A stretch of DNA of 64,000 bases from Pseudoalteromonas sp. '520P1 No. 423'. Its GTDB lineage: Bacteria > Pseudomonadota > Gammaproteobacteria > Enterobacterales > Alteromonadaceae. Position 1 is the first letter of the stretch, and each line of letters begins with the position of its first letter. The translations under genes were made by a program, and so were the position numbers. Where the stretch lies: contig NZ_BBZB01000001.1 in assembly GCF_001269985.1 (NCBI RefSeq), forward strand, positions 868,001 through 932,000. The letters run 5' to 3'. This document shows, in pieces, positions 18,506-28,442 of this stretch. The notes under the pieces are model-generated. The model had not been told where the DNA came from. It ran no database searches and worked only from the letters and a program-made list of their open reading frames with translations.

Positions 18506-19585
18506 ATGTTAAGTCAACTTTTTAAAAAACCAGTTACCTGGATGGTCGGGATAGATATTGGTTCACATTCGGTTAAAGCCGTATTGCTCAGTAAAAAAGA
18601 TGAGCTCTATAGGCTTGAAGCATTTGCTGTTGAAGCTATGCCTAAGGGTGCTATGGTTGAACGTTCAATACAAGATATTGAATCTGTCGGACGAGTGATC
18701 CATAAAATAAGAAAAAAAATGCCTAAAGCAGTAACTCAGGCAGCAGTCGCTGTGTCTGGGCAAACTGTGATCACTAAAGTTATCTTTATGGACGTTTCCT
18801 TATCAGATAGCGAGCTCGAATCACAAATTGAAATTGAAGCTGACAGTTTAATCCCGTATCCACTTGATGAAGTAAGCCTTGATTTTGAAAAGCTAGATAT
18901 CAATGAAGCTGATCCTTCCAAAGTAAATGTATTATTATCAGCTGCAAGAACTGAAAGTGTTGAAGCAAGAGCTGGTGCACTCGATGCCGGTGGCTTTGAA
19001 GCAAAAGTGGTTGATGTTGAATCTTATGCATTAAGTCGAACAATGACATTGTGTACCAATGAACTACCGGAAGATGCTGAAGATAAAATAGTGGCATTTA
19101 TTGATGTCGGCGCATCCACAACTTTATTTAGCGTGGTTCAAAAAGGTAAAACAATTTATACCAGAGACCAAGTTTTTGGTGGTGAGCAATATACCAAAAC
19201 AATTGTATCTTATTATAACAAAAGTTTTGATGAAGCCGAGCAAGCTAAAATTACTGGTGATTTACCGCCGAATTATACCTTTGAGGTATTAGCGCCATTT
19301 CAAACTACTTTCCTTCAGCAAGTTCGTAGAGCAGTGCAAATGTTTTTGACTACGAGTGGCAATGATCAACTCGATTATATTGTGTTATCAGGTGGTACAT
19401 CATTAATTCAAGGCATTGATAGGCTTTTAATTGATGAGTTAGGCATTCACTCAATTATTATCGACCCTTTTGCCGATATGGAATTATCTCCAGAGATGGA
19501 TTGCGAACTGCTAGATAAACATCGCGCTCAATTAGCTGTAGCGTCTGGTTTAGCATTAAGGAGCTTTTCTTCATGCCACATATAA
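18506..19585 (+). CDS. pilM: Type IV pilus assembly protein PilM
   Basis: The 359-residue actin-like ATPase opens with MVGIDIGSHSVKAV (phosphate-1 motif) and has the FIDVGASTT and VLSGGTS nucleotide-binding motifs. PilM is the cytoplasmic ring component that binds the N-terminus of PilN and links to the pilus motor. It overlaps pilN by 13 bp and heads the pilMNOPQ operon. The 133-bp divergent region shared with mrcA holds its promoter. Confidence 0.96.
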   Translation: MLSQLFKKPVTWMVGIDIGSHSVKAVLLSKKDELYRLEAFAVEAMPKGAMVERSIQDIESVGRVIHKIRKKMPKAVTQAAVAVSGQTVITKVIFMDVSLSDSELESQIEIEADSLIPYPLDEVSLDFEKLDINEADPSKVNVLLSAARTESVEARAGALDAGGFEAKVVDVESYALSRTMTLCTNELPEDAEDKIVAFIDVGASTTLFSVVQKGKTIYTRDQVFGGEQYTKTIVSYYNKSFDEAEQAKITGDLPPNYTFEVLAPFQTTFLQQVRRAVQMFLTTSGNDQLDYIVLSGGTSLIQGIDRLLIDELGIHSIIIDPFADMELSPEMDCELLDKHRAQLAVASGLALRSFSSCHI

Positions 19586-20139
19586 ATCTACTATCTTGGA
19601 GAGAGGCTTCAAGAAAAGAAACGCAAAAACAATTCTTATCAATACTTTTTCTAGTAACTTTAATTTCATTTGGTTCGGTTTTTGCCATTAGTATGATTTA
19701 CGGGGCAATGAAAGACGGTCAAGTGAAGAGAAATAAATTTTTGACATCAGAAATTTCAGTATTAGATAAAAGAATTGCTCAAATAAAAGAACTCGATAAA
19801 AAGAAAGAAAATTTACACCAAAGAATGCGTTTAATTGAAGAGTTACAAAGCAATCGTAACTTAGGTACGCAAATTATGGATGAAATAGCGACAGTTGTAT
19901 CGTCTGGAGTGTATTTAACGAAATTAGAGCGTCGTGATAATGCGATACAAATCATAGGTAAAAGTGAATCTAATAACCGCCTTTCTAGGATGTTACGCCA
20001 ATTAGAGGGCTCTTATTTGTTTCAAGGGGCGACGCTGCAAGATATTATCGCTGGTGAGCAACAAGCAAGGTTATTAAGTGACTTTAATATGAAATTTACA
20101 GTGAAACCTTATGAACAAATTGGTGAGGTTAAGCAATGA
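19573..20139 (+). CDS. pilN: Type IV pilus assembly protein PilN
   Basis: The 188-residue bitopic protein starts with the conserved PilM-binding peptide INLLSWREA (residues 4-12), then has a transmembrane segment (about residues 24-44), a coiled coil and a ferredoxin-like periplasmic domain. It forms the PilN-PilO inner-membrane alignment complex. It overlaps pilO by 4 bp (ATGA). Confidence 0.95.
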   Translation: MPHINLLSWREASRKETQKQFLSILFLVTLISFGSVFAISMIYGAMKDGQVKRNKFLTSEISVLDKRIAQIKELDKKKENLHQRMRLIEELQSNRNLGTQIMDEIATVVSSGVYLTKLERRDNAIQIIGKSESNNRLSRMLRQLEGSYLFQGATLQDIIAGEQQARLLSDFNMKFTVKPYEQIGEVKQ

Positions 20140-20735
20140 ACATTGATTTAAAAGCTTTAAATGAAATTGATTTTAATGAATTAGACCTTGAAAATATTGG
20201 TGCTTGGCCTTTGGCTGTAAAAATAATCGCAGGCGTTATTGTTGCTGCGATTGTGAGTTTGCTTACATATAATTTATTTGTTGCTGATGAAGTCTCTGGT
20301 TATGAAAATGCGCTAAATAAAGAAACTGAGCTACGTAGTACATTTAAAGCTAAATATGCAGTGGCATCAAATTTAGAAATTTATAAACAGCAAATGATTG
20401 AAATGGAAGATAAGTTTTCGAAATTATTAAAAAGGCTTCCTACCTCAAGTGAAATACCAGGTACATTAGATGATTTATCTTACGTTGGTACAACAAGCGG
20501 TTTGATTTTTAATAAAATTGGTTGGTTACCTGAAATTGAAAATGAATTTTATACCGAGCTACCTATAAAAATTGAAGTAGTAGGCCAATATCATGAGTTT
20601 GGTGAGTTTGTAAGTAAGGTTGCATTATTACCTAGAATCGTAAGTTTACATGATTTTAGTATCAAGCCTGATGGTACTGGGCGCTTAATGTTTAGTGTAA
20701 TCGCAAAAACTTATCGTTATAAAGAGGTGCAATAA
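20136..20735 (+). CDS. pilO: Type IV pilus assembly protein PilO
   Basis: The 199-residue protein has one transmembrane segment (about residues 27-48), a coiled coil, and a periplasmic PilO domain containing RLPTSSEIPGTLDDLSYVG. It pairs with PilN. It overlaps pilN by 4 bp, and its last base is the first of pilP. Confidence 0.95.
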   Translation: MNIDLKALNEIDFNELDLENIGAWPLAVKIIAGVIVAAIVSLLTYNLFVADEVSGYENALNKETELRSTFKAKYAVASNLEIYKQQMIEMEDKFSKLLKRLPTSSEIPGTLDDLSYVGTTSGLIFNKIGWLPEIENEFYTELPIKIEVVGQYHEFGEFVSKVALLPRIVSLHDFSIKPDGTGRLMFSVIAKTYRYKEVQ

Positions 20736-21265
20736 TGAAAAAAATTGCTTATATTGCGCTCCCTTTAGTTTTAAGTGGCTGTTTTGACGATACAACGGAA
20801 CAGCAAGAATTTATTAATAGAGTTCAAGCTAGTACTGTTGCAAAAATAGAACCAATCCCTGAAATTAAAAAGTTTGAACATTTTGCTTATGGTACAGCAG
20901 ATTTAAGAAGTCCGTTTGTAGCACCTAAACCGGAAGTAATACAAGACAAGTTATTGCAAATTCAAAATTGTCTTCATCCGGATCCTCGTCGTAAGAAGGA
21001 GCCTCTAGAAAGGTATCCTTTAGATAATATTATGATGAAAGGAACATTAGGCGCAGGAGATGAAACTTGGGCCTTAATTACTGCGTCAGATGATACTTTA
21101 CATCGTGTAACTCGTGAAAACTATATGGGTTTATATCATGGTAAAGTACTTCAGGTTCATAGCCGTTTTATCGAATTATTAGAATTAATACCAGATGGTG
21201 CAGGATGTTGGAAGGAACGCCTGACGAAAGTTGAGATCGTGGAGGCTACTGATGCATCTGAATAA
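20735..21265 (+). CDS. pilP: Type IV pilus assembly lipoprotein PilP
   Basis: The 176-residue lipoprotein has the lipobox LSGC (Cys16) and the PilP homology region DLRSPFVAPK, then LERYPLDNIMMKGTL. It links the PilNO inner-membrane complex to the PilQ secretin. Its 3' end overlaps only the longest reading of pilQ; with the preferred pilQ start at 21282 the genes are 16 bp apart. Confidence 0.95.
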   Translation: MKKIAYIALPLVLSGCFDDTTEQQEFINRVQASTVAKIEPIPEIKKFEHFAYGTADLRSPFVAPKPEVIQDKLLQIQNCLHPDPRRKKEPLERYPLDNIMMKGTLGAGDETWALITASDDTLHRVTRENYMGLYHGKVLQVHSRFIELLELIPDGAGCWKERLTKVEIVEATDASE

Positions 21266-21281
21266 CAAAAAAGGGTCTTGT

Positions 21282-23348
21282 ATGTACAAGAGAACAAGTA
21301 TGTTAAATGGTAATTTACTGAATAAATTTACATCAGTATTTCTTGCTATAGTAGCATTATTATTTATGACATCTGCTAATGCTGTGCCTTTGTTATACGA
21401 TGTGCGCTATAACCCATTATTAGAAGGTGAAACTGAAATTGAATTTGTGTTTGATGAAGAGATTTACATCGAACCAAAGATTCAGGTTTTTAGTGAGCCC
21501 GCGCGAATTGAATTGTTTTTTGATGAAGCTGATTACGAAGAAAATTTAGGCGAAGTTTTAATTAACAAAGCCGGTGTAAAAAAAGTAGTGAGTGAATTTA
21601 AAAATGATGGCTTTAAAGTCACAGTATTTTTAGATTATTTAAAAATCTACCAAACACGTACAGATAAAAATTTATTTTATTTACACGTATCAGATAACCC
21701 AACTCAAGACGTTGCAGAAGCATCTATTGTAGATGATGCGCAAACTTACATAAATAAGATACAAGCAGTTGACTTTAGACGAGGTGAGAAAGGTGAAGCA
21801 CGTGTTTTAATTTTCATGCAAGAAAATATGGCTGCAATTGATGTACGCGAAGAAGCAGGCAAGGTTGTTGTTGAATTTCATAATACCGATATTCTAGATG
21901 ATTTATTGTATCAGTTAGATGTTTTAGATTACGGCACAATTGTAAGTACTATTGAAACCTTTAAAGATGGTGCTAATAGTCGAATTGTAATAGATACAAC
22001 TAATGCGTTTGATTATAACTATCAACAACTTGATAATATTTTTACATTAACAGTAGAAAAAGATGAATCTAAAAAAAGCTTTTTAGGTGATGGTAAGGAT
22101 TATCAAGGTAAACCTATGTCGCTTAACTTCCAAGATATTGCGATACGCTCAGTTTTACAAATTATCGCGGATTATAATGGTTTTAACTTAGTAACTAGTG
22201 ACTCAGTTGGTGGTAATATTACTTTACGATTAGATGGTGTTCCTTGGGATCAGGCTTTAGATATCGTATTAAAGGTTAAAGGCTTAGATAAACGTATGGA
22301 TGGCAGCATTTTAATGGTGGCACCAACTGAAGAGCTTGCAGCACGTGAAGCCAAAGAATTAAAAGCGAAACAGCAAGTTGAAGACTTAGAACCACTATAT
22401 AGTGAATATATTCAACTTAATTATGCAAAAGCGGAAGACTTTGTAAACTTACTTAAAACTGATAGCAATACCATATTATCTTCACGTGGTAGTGTCGCTG
22501 TAGATCAAAGAACCAATACTTTGTTGCTAAAAGATACAGCTAAAAGTATTGAAAGTGTGCGTCGTATGATAGAAGTACTCGATATTCCTGTTAAACAAGT
22601 ATTAATTGAATCTCGTATGGTAACAGTGACAGATAACGTGCAAGAAGACTTAGGTATTCGCTGGGGTTTTAGTGATCAGCAAGGGTCTGATGGCGTTGCA
22701 GGAACAATTTCAGGCGCAGAGAAAATAGCTAACGGTACTATTCCATCATTAACAGAACGTTTGAATGTTAATTTACCGGTAGCAAATCCTGCGGGCAGTA
22801 TTGGCATGCACGTTGCTAAACTTGCTGATGGTACTTTAATTGATTTAGAGCTTTCGGCATTAGAACAAGAAAATAAAGCTGAAATTATCGCAAGTCCTCG
22901 CATTACAACCGCTAATCAAAAACAAGCGCGAATTGAGCAAGGTACTGAAATACCATATGTACAAGCAGCATCAAGTGGTGCCACAACAGTAACATTTAAA
23001 AAAGCAGTATTAAGCTTAGAAGTGACGCCGCATATTACGCCAGATAACAAAGTTATTTTAGACTTAGTTATCACGCAAGATACACGTGGTGATACGGTAT
23101 CAACACCAACAGGTCCAGCGACGGCGATTAATACTCAACGTATTGAAACCCAAGTTTTAGTCAATAATGGTCAAACAGTTGTATTAGGCGGCATTTTTCA
23201 ACAGCAAATAGTGAACTCAGTTAAAAAAGTGCCTTTATTGGGAGATATTCCATATTTAGGTTATATGTTTAGAAGTACAAGTGAGTTTAATGAGAAAAAA
23301 GAGTTACTCATTTTTGTTACACCTAAAATTATAAATAGTTCTTTATAG
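21282..23348 (+). CDS. pilQ: Type IV pilus secretin PilQ
   Basis: The protein (688 residues from ATG 21282) has a signal peptide ending TSANA, two AMIN-type peptidoglycan-binding regions, N0/N1 domains (MSLNFQDIAIRSVLQIIADYNG) and a C-terminal secretin domain with VVLGGIFQQQ and VPLLGDIPYLGYMFR. It forms the outer-membrane pilus pore. A longer start at 21231 overlaps pilP by 35 bp and would put a charged, Cys-containing stretch before the signal peptide. The ATG at 21282 has an AAGGG site 6 nt upstream and is preferred. The stop codon lies in the first copy of a 10-bp tandem repeat. Confidence 0.95.
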   Translation: MYKRTSMLNGNLLNKFTSVFLAIVALLFMTSANAVPLLYDVRYNPLLEGETEIEFVFDEEIYIEPKIQVFSEPARIELFFDEADYEENLGEVLINKAGVKKVVSEFKNDGFKVTVFLDYLKIYQTRTDKNLFYLHVSDNPTQDVAEASIVDDAQTYINKIQAVDFRRGEKGEARVLIFMQENMAAIDVREEAGKVVVEFHNTDILDDLLYQLDVLDYGTIVSTIETFKDGANSRIVIDTTNAFDYNYQQLDNIFTLTVEKDESKKSFLGDGKDYQGKPMSLNFQDIAIRSVLQIIADYNGFNLVTSDSVGGNITLRLDGVPWDQALDIVLKVKGLDKRMDGSILMVAPTEELAAREAKELKAKQQVEDLEPLYSEYIQLNYAKAEDFVNLLKTDSNTILSSRGSVAVDQRTNTLLLKDTAKSIESVRRMIEVLDIPVKQVLIESRMVTVTDNVQEDLGIRWGFSDQQGSDGVAGTISGAEKIANGTIPSLTERLNVNLPVANPAGSIGMHVAKLADGTLIDLELSALEQENKAEIIASPRITTANQKQARIEQGTEIPYVQAASSGATTVTFKKAVLSLEVTPHITPDNKVILDLVITQDTRGDTVSTPTGPATAINTQRIETQVLVNNGQTVVLGGIFQQQIVNSVKKVPLLGDIPYLGYMFRSTSEFNEKKELLIFVTPKIINSSL

Positions 23349-23378
23349 TTCTTTATAGTTCTTTATAGTTCTTTATAG
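23339..23378 (+). repeat. 10-bp tandem repeat spanning the pilQ stop codon
   Basis: Four perfect copies of TTCTTTATAG begin 10 bp before the end of pilQ and include its TAG stop. Because the unit is not a multiple of three but each copy carries the stop, contraction or expansion outside the first copy would not change the protein. Confidence 0.9.
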
Positions 23379-23410
23379 TGATTTATCGATTAAAATCACA
23401 GTCTTAAAAT

Positions 23411-23438
23411 AAAAAAGACCTTAACGGGTCTTTTTTTT
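23411..23438 (+). terminator. Intrinsic terminator after pilQ
   Basis: AAAAAAGACC and GGTCTTTTTT form a 10-bp stem around a 6-nt loop, followed by an extended T-run. It closes the pilMNOPQ operon. Confidence 0.9.
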
Positions 23439-23553
23439 GTTTTTTTTCTTGATATACCTATTCAATTACTGAGATAATCACCCCTTAATTTTGGGGCCAT
23501 GTCGTAGGACGGGGTTATTTTTATTTAAATTAGAGTTCGTTTGTACAAACAAT

Positions 23554-24072
23554 ATGGCTGAAAAACGTAATATATTTCTAGTGGGCCCTATGGGCGCAGG
23601 TAAAAGCACAATTGGTCGTCATTTAGCTGACCAGTTACACCTTGAATTTTTCGATTCTGATCAAGAAATCGAACGTAGAACCGGTGCTGAAATAGCATGG
23701 GTATTCGACATAGAAGGTGAAGACGGCTTTAGAGTTCGTGAAGAAGGTGTTATTTCTGACTTAACAGAAATGCAGGGTATTGTTCTTGCTACTGGCGGTG
23801 GTTCAGTAATAAGCAAAGACGTACGTAATAAACTTTCTGCACGTGGCATTGTCGTTTACCTTGAAACGCCAATCGAGAAACAAGTAGCACGTACTCAGCG
23901 TGATAAAAAACGTCCTCTACTTCAAACTAAAGAAGATCCGAGAGAAGTTTTAGAGCGTTTAGCTGAAGAACGTAACCCGCTTTATGAAGAAGTGTCTGAT
24001 TTTGTTGTTCGTACTGACGAACAAAGTGCAAAAGTTGTAGCAAATCAAATAATTGCAAAACTTGATTTTTAG
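23554..24072 (+). CDS. aroK: Shikimate kinase AroK
   Basis: The 172-residue enzyme has the P-loop GPMGAGKST near residue 12, the shikimate-binding block FFDSDQEIE and the lid region RPLL. It phosphorylates shikimate in the chorismate pathway. The ATG at 23554 gives the family N-terminus [11 protein letters not shown] and a length equal to E. coli AroK. An upstream in-frame ATG at 23491 would add 21 residues with no homology and is rejected. aroB follows after 42 bp. Confidence 0.96.
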   Translation: MAEKRNIFLVGPMGAGKSTIGRHLADQLHLEFFDSDQEIERRTGAEIAWVFDIEGEDGFRVREEGVISDLTEMQGIVLATGGGSVISKDVRNKLSARGIVVYLETPIEKQVARTQRDKKRPLLQTKEDPREVLERLAEERNPLYEEVSDFVVRTDEQSAKVVANQIIAKLDF

Positions 24073-24114
24073 TCTTGAAAATTAAGTAAAAATAAAAATA
24101 GCAGGAGCTATGTT

Positions 24115-25179
24115 ATGCTTGAGTTGAATGTTAATTTAGGTGAGCGTAGCTACCCTATTTTTATCGCATCTGGTGTTCTTAACGACGAAGTAAGACTTAA
24201 AAACTATATTGGTGATTGTCGACCAGTAATAGTAACCAATGAAACCGTAGCTCCCCTATATTTAGAATCTTTTATATCTCAATTTGAAGAACTATCACCA
24301 TTGACATACATTCTTCCTGATGGTGAACAATATAAAACCCTGACCTCATTTGAAAAAGTAAACGCCTTTTTACTGCAAAATAATTGTGGTAGAGATACCT
24401 GTCTAATTGCTTTAGGTGGTGGTGTGATAGGTGACTTAACCGGATTTGTTGCTGCTTGTTATCAGCGAGGTGTGCCATTTATTCAGGTACCTACAACTGT
24501 TTTATCTCAGGTAGATTCTTCAGTAGGAGGTAAAACAGCAGTAAATCATCCTTTAGGTAAAAATATGATAGGTGCTTTTTATCAACCTGAAGCTGTATTT
24601 ATTGATACCTTGAGTTTATCTACGCTAGATGCAAGAGAGTTCTCTGCTGGCATGGCTGAAGTCATAAAATATGGTTTGATTTATGATACTGAATTGTTTT
24701 CATATATCGAAAGCAATGTTGACCTGCTTAAATCATTAGACGAAAGCGCAATGCAGCATATAATCCAGCGTTGCTGTCAAATCAAGGCTGATATAGTGGC
24801 TCAAGATGAGAAAGAATCAGGCCTAAGAGCGTTGTTAAATTTAGGTCATACTTTTGGCCATGCTATTGAAGCTCAGATGGGTTATGGCGTATGGCTTCAT
24901 GGAGAGGCTGTTTCTGCGGGTATGGTAATGGCATGTGAATTATCACAAGTGAGAGGTTCACTCAGTGATTCAGAAGTTGAACGCGTTATTAATTTATTGA
25001 TAGCGTTTGATTTGCCTGTTAAAGCACCAAAAGAAATGAGATATGAAGACTTTATAGGTCATATGTCTAAAGACAAAAAGAACCTTAAAGGGACTATTCG
25101 CTTTATCTTACCAACAGAATTTGGTCGTTGTGCGCTTGTATCAGATGTGACTGAACAGCAATTGAAGTCTTTATTTTAG
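24115..25179 (+). CDS. aroB: 3-dehydroquinate synthase AroB
   Basis: The 354-residue enzyme has the NAD-binding block [16 protein letters not shown], the [17 protein letters not shown] motif and the zinc ligands in [12 protein letters not shown] and LHGEAV. It converts DAHP to 3-dehydroquinate. The start ATG has an AGGAG site. damX follows after 8 bp, the aroKB-damX-dam arrangement of E. coli. Confidence 0.97.
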   Translation: MLELNVNLGERSYPIFIASGVLNDEVRLKNYIGDCRPVIVTNETVAPLYLESFISQFEELSPLTYILPDGEQYKTLTSFEKVNAFLLQNNCGRDTCLIALGGGVIGDLTGFVAACYQRGVPFIQVPTTVLSQVDSSVGGKTAVNHPLGKNMIGAFYQPEAVFIDTLSLSTLDAREFSAGMAEVIKYGLIYDTELFSYIESNVDLLKSLDESAMQHIIQRCCQIKADIVAQDEKESGLRALLNLGHTFGHAIEAQMGYGVWLHGEAVSAGMVMACELSQVRGSLSDSEVERVINLLIAFDLPVKAPKEMRYEDFIGHMSKDKKNLKGTIRFILPTEFGRCALVSDVTEQQLKSLF

Positions 25180-25187
25180 GCTAACTG

Positions 25188-26762
25188 ATGCAAGTCCAAA
25201 TATTACCGAGCAGACAGAAATTAGTTGATCGTATTGAATTGCAATATGAATACGGTCAATCAATTGTGGCATTGCTTGGAGGTCCAGGACTTGGTAAAAG
25301 TTATATATTAGAATCATTTGTAACTGACAAATATTCTGAATTTAATAAAATATATTTACAGTTAACGGTTAAAACAACCGTTCAACAAGTTATATCTCAA
25401 CTGTTAGAGCAAACATTTAGCCAACCATTAATTGATTTTACCCACTCATTAAGTGAAAACTACTTAAACTTAAATCAACAGCAAGCAAGTAAAAACACTG
25501 TAATTGTTATTGATAATGCACAATTTTTAAGTGAAGAATTAATTCAAGAAATTGAGTATTTAACACAAATTTCAGAATCAACTTTTTATGTTTTAACTGC
25601 ATCAACTTCCAAAATACAATTTAAAAACTCAGCTAATATCTTCTTTGAAGCATTGTCATTTGATGAAAGCATTGAATTGATGTCTATGTACTTTTCTCAA
25701 TTACCCAATAAACATGAACCGGTATTTAAGGCTTTTGTAGAGAGCGCACAAGGCAATCCATCATTATTGTTAAGTTGGGATTCAAGTAACTTAGTTGTAG
25801 AGGTTAAGAAGAGTAAACATGGCTTTATGTTGCTTTGTTTAGCATTTGTTTTTTTTATGACGCTCGCATTATCATATTTATTTGAGCACTTATCGCAAAC
25901 TAATCAAATTGAAAGTTTAAGGCAGTTGGGCGAGCAAAATAAAGAGCAAAGCATTGTGGTAGATAAACAAGAAAAAAATGACGTTAAAGAAATAAGTCTG
26001 AATATTGAAAATAGCAGATTAGATAACCTGTCAACTCAGGTATTAGGGTCAAATAGGCAAGTTGCTAAAAAAGAGAAAAATGATGTTAAAGGAATAAGCC
26101 AGAACATTGAAGATACTAAGTTGGATAACCTCACTATTGAGGTGTTAGAAAAAAGTAATCAACCTGATAAGTTAATTGTTATCACTAAAGAAGAAAAACA
26201 AAATTCAGATGCTATAAAACTTGTAAAAGACAAGCTGGCAGTGGTCTCAACTATCTCAAAGTTAGAGCAACTTGATGACTTAAAAGTAAATTCAAAAACC
26301 AGTTCAGCGACGCCAAATAAAATAGCTGAATCTTTAAATAATACACAACGCACACCATCTGCTGAAACAGTGAAAGTTGAAGAAACTAAAGTTGTATCGC
26401 AGCCGTTAGCAAGTTCAATAATAAAAGAGACCGCATTAACACCTTTGGTTATCTATAAAGATTACGACAATACTTGGTTTATGCAGCAAAGTGATTCTTT
26501 AGTGATGTTGCAATTAATCGGTATTAGCCAAGAAAACTTAATCAATAACTTTATCGCTTCTCATGATTTAAATAATATTAAAGTGTATAAAAGCACGCGT
26601 TATGGCGGTGACTGGTGGGTTGTGACTGTAGGCCCGTTTAGAGATGTTGCACAAAGTCAGACTTATAAAAATGCATTGTCAGCTCAGTTAAAGCAACTAC
26701 AACCATTTAGTAAAACAATCAAAGCGATTAAAACAGAGATTGCATTACTCAAATCCATTTGA
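25188..26762 (+). CDS. damX: Cell-division SPOR protein DamX
   Basis: The 524-residue protein has an N-terminal AAA-like ATPase region with Walker A GGPGLGKS (about residues 25-32), a transmembrane segment (about 208-230), a long polar periplasmic linker, and a C-terminal SPOR domain (from about residue 425, with WWVVTVGPFRDVAQ). DamX binds denuded septal glycan and affects cell division. The linker contains two copies of a roughly 40-residue repeat built on EKNDVK and LDNL. The context between aroB and dam supports the call. Confidence 0.92.
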   Translation: MQVQILPSRQKLVDRIELQYEYGQSIVALLGGPGLGKSYILESFVTDKYSEFNKIYLQLTVKTTVQQVISQLLEQTFSQPLIDFTHSLSENYLNLNQQQASKNTVIVIDNAQFLSEELIQEIEYLTQISESTFYVLTASTSKIQFKNSANIFFEALSFDESIELMSMYFSQLPNKHEPVFKAFVESAQGNPSLLLSWDSSNLVVEVKKSKHGFMLLCLAFVFFMTLALSYLFEHLSQTNQIESLRQLGEQNKEQSIVVDKQEKNDVKEISLNIENSRLDNLSTQVLGSNRQVAKKEKNDVKGISQNIEDTKLDNLTIEVLEKSNQPDKLIVITKEEKQNSDAIKLVKDKLAVVSTISKLEQLDDLKVNSKTSSATPNKIAESLNNTQRTPSAETVKVEETKVVSQPLASSIIKETALTPLVIYKDYDNTWFMQQSDSLVMLQLIGISQENLINNFIASHDLNNIKVYKSTRYGGDWWVVTVGPFRDVAQSQTYKNALSAQLKQLQPFSKTIKAIKTEIALLKSI

Positions 26763-26838
26763 TTAGTGTAAAATCACTCGCCTGTTTGCAATTTAGTAAT
26801 CACTCACTTAGCTATTTTAAAAGGCACATAAATAATAA

Positions 26839-27657
26839 ATGAAAAAAACACGAGCTTTTTTAAAATGGGCAGGTGGCAAGTATGGCTTAGTTGAAGAGAT
26901 CAATAAGCGATTACCTGATGCAGATACTTTAGTTGAACCATTTTTGGGTGCAGGTTCTGTATTTTTAAATTCTGATTTTAAACATTATGTGCTAAATGAT
27001 ATCAATGCTGATTTAATTAATTTATATAACGAGCTCAAGAGATCTCCTGATGAATTTATCCTAGATGCTAGAAAACTATTTGTGGAACTAAATAATGATG
27101 CTGATGCATATTATGCTTACCGTAAGCAGTTTAATGAGTGTCAGGATATTTACGAAAGGGCGATATTATTTTTATATATGAATCGTCATGGTTATAACGG
27201 CTTGTGTCGCTATAATTTAAAAGGCATTTTTAATGTGCCTTTTGGTAAGTATAAAAAACCATACTTTCCGGAGGCTGAATTAAACTTTTTTGCCGAAAAG
27301 TCACAAAAAGCCACGTTTACTTGTAAAAGCTATGCAGATGTTTTTGCTAATTTACCGAGAAACTCAGTTGTTTATTGTGATCCGCCATACGTGCCATTAA
27401 GCAAAACGGCATCTTTTACCTCATACGCTAAGGGTGGCTTTAACTTTGATGATCAGGCTCAGCTTGCAAATCTGGCTGAATGCAGTGCTTTTGATAAAGG
27501 CATTCCTGTATTGATTTCAAATCACGATACGATTATTACACGTAAAATCTATGAGCAAGCAACGCTTGATACTATTCAAGTGAAAAGAACGATTAGCCCT
27601 AAAGGTGGTTCAAGAAATAAAGTTGATGAAATTATGGCACTTTATAAAGCGAAGTAG
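26839..27657 (+). CDS. dam: DNA adenine methylase Dam
   Basis: The 272-residue N6-adenine methyltransferase has FLKWAGGKYGL at its start, the AdoMet motif EPFLGAGS (residues 33-40) and the catalytic DPPY at 181-184. It methylates the A in GATC and directs mismatch repair, replication initiation and gene regulation. Its presence together with mutL agrees with a MutHLS-Dam repair system. The gene ends facing the convergent DUF2970 gene. Confidence 0.96.
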   Translation: MKKTRAFLKWAGGKYGLVEEINKRLPDADTLVEPFLGAGSVFLNSDFKHYVLNDINADLINLYNELKRSPDEFILDARKLFVELNNDADAYYAYRKQFNECQDIYERAILFLYMNRHGYNGLCRYNLKGIFNVPFGKYKKPYFPEAELNFFAEKSQKATFTCKSYADVFANLPRNSVVYCDPPYVPLSKTASFTSYAKGGFNFDDQAQLANLAECSAFDKGIPVLISNHDTIITRKIYEQATLDTIQVKRTISPKGGSRNKVDEIMALYKAK

Positions 27658-27670
27658 GTGATATCAAGAT

Positions 27671-27865
27671 TCAGGATTGTAAAGAAGGTATTGCTAAGCT
27701 CACAGTAAGCAATACTAAAGAGATAAAAATCACTAAAAACATAATGCCAGCAATAATTAAATGTATTGGCGAGGCCTGTTGAAAGTCTTGCTTTCGTTTA
27801 CTTTCACTTTGCACGCCAAACGCACCCGCGAGAACACTTTGAATTAAAGAGAAAAAATGCATCAT
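27671..27865 (-). CDS. DUF2970 small membrane protein
   Basis: The 64-residue protein has the pattern IQSVLAGAFGVQSE followed by a polar DFQQASP stretch and one C-terminal transmembrane helix (about residues 36-60). This is the layout of DUF2970 proteins, which are small, of unknown function, and common in Alteromonadales. Its ATG overlaps the stop of the preceding minus-strand gene (ATGA), so the two form an operon. Confidence 0.75.
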   Translation of the reverse strand: MMHFFSLIQSVLAGAFGVQSESKRKQDFQQASPIHLIIAGIMFLVIFISLVLLTVSLAIPSLQS

Positions 27866-28155
27866 TTAAAGTGATTAGTTATAGCTGCAGTTTCTTGTGT
27901 TTTCTTTTCTGAATCACTGAGTAATTCAAGTAAATCTAGATAATGAAATTGTGCACTTCTACTATTACCTGTTAACCAAGAAAACCAACTTTTATTAGAT
28001 GCTTGGCACTGAGAGAGTGCTATTTGAGTTTTATATATGGTAGAACAGCACTCGTTATCAAGTTGCTTAGCGTATGCTACTAATGAAAATGTAGACGCAA
28101 AAAATATAGCACTTGTAGATGCTAAAAGTATCCCTTTTGACTTATTGAACTTCAT
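27862..28155 (-). CDS. Small exported protein of unknown function
   Basis: The 97-residue product has a signal peptide (likely cleavage after SLVAYA, near residue 29) and a short mature domain with three cysteines (two adjacent near residue 36 and one near 50). An AGAGGG ribosome-binding site lies 7 nt before the ATG. It overlaps the DUF2970 gene by 4 bp. I do not recognise the family. Confidence 0.65.
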   Translation of the reverse strand: MKFNKSKGILLASTSAIFFASTFSLVAYAKQLDNECCSTIYKTQIALSQCQASNKSWFSWLTGNSRSAQFHYLDLLELLSDSEKKTQETAAITNHFK

Positions 28156-28442
28156 AACAATACCCTCTGTCTAAGCAATGGCTAAAGCTTAACCAAAGTT
28201 AAATCAGAATACAATGGTTATTAGTCCCATATTTATAGGTATTCATCTACAAATATACATCAACTGTTAATAGATTGTAAAGTTTAAATGTATATAAAGT
28301 TTATTTTTGTGTTTTTGAGAAATTAACGTCATAAATCGCGTTTTTATACTCTCGCTATCAACTTGCTTTAAAGGTCCATTCCTGCAATGATCTGTTTGTC
28401 TTTTAGCTTCTTTTACCGTCATTTAAAGAGTGTAAATTTATT

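Noticed and set aside
23491..23553. N-terminal extension of aroK
   Set aside because: The extra 21 residues are not part of the family, and ATG 23554 gives the normal shikimate kinase start and length.
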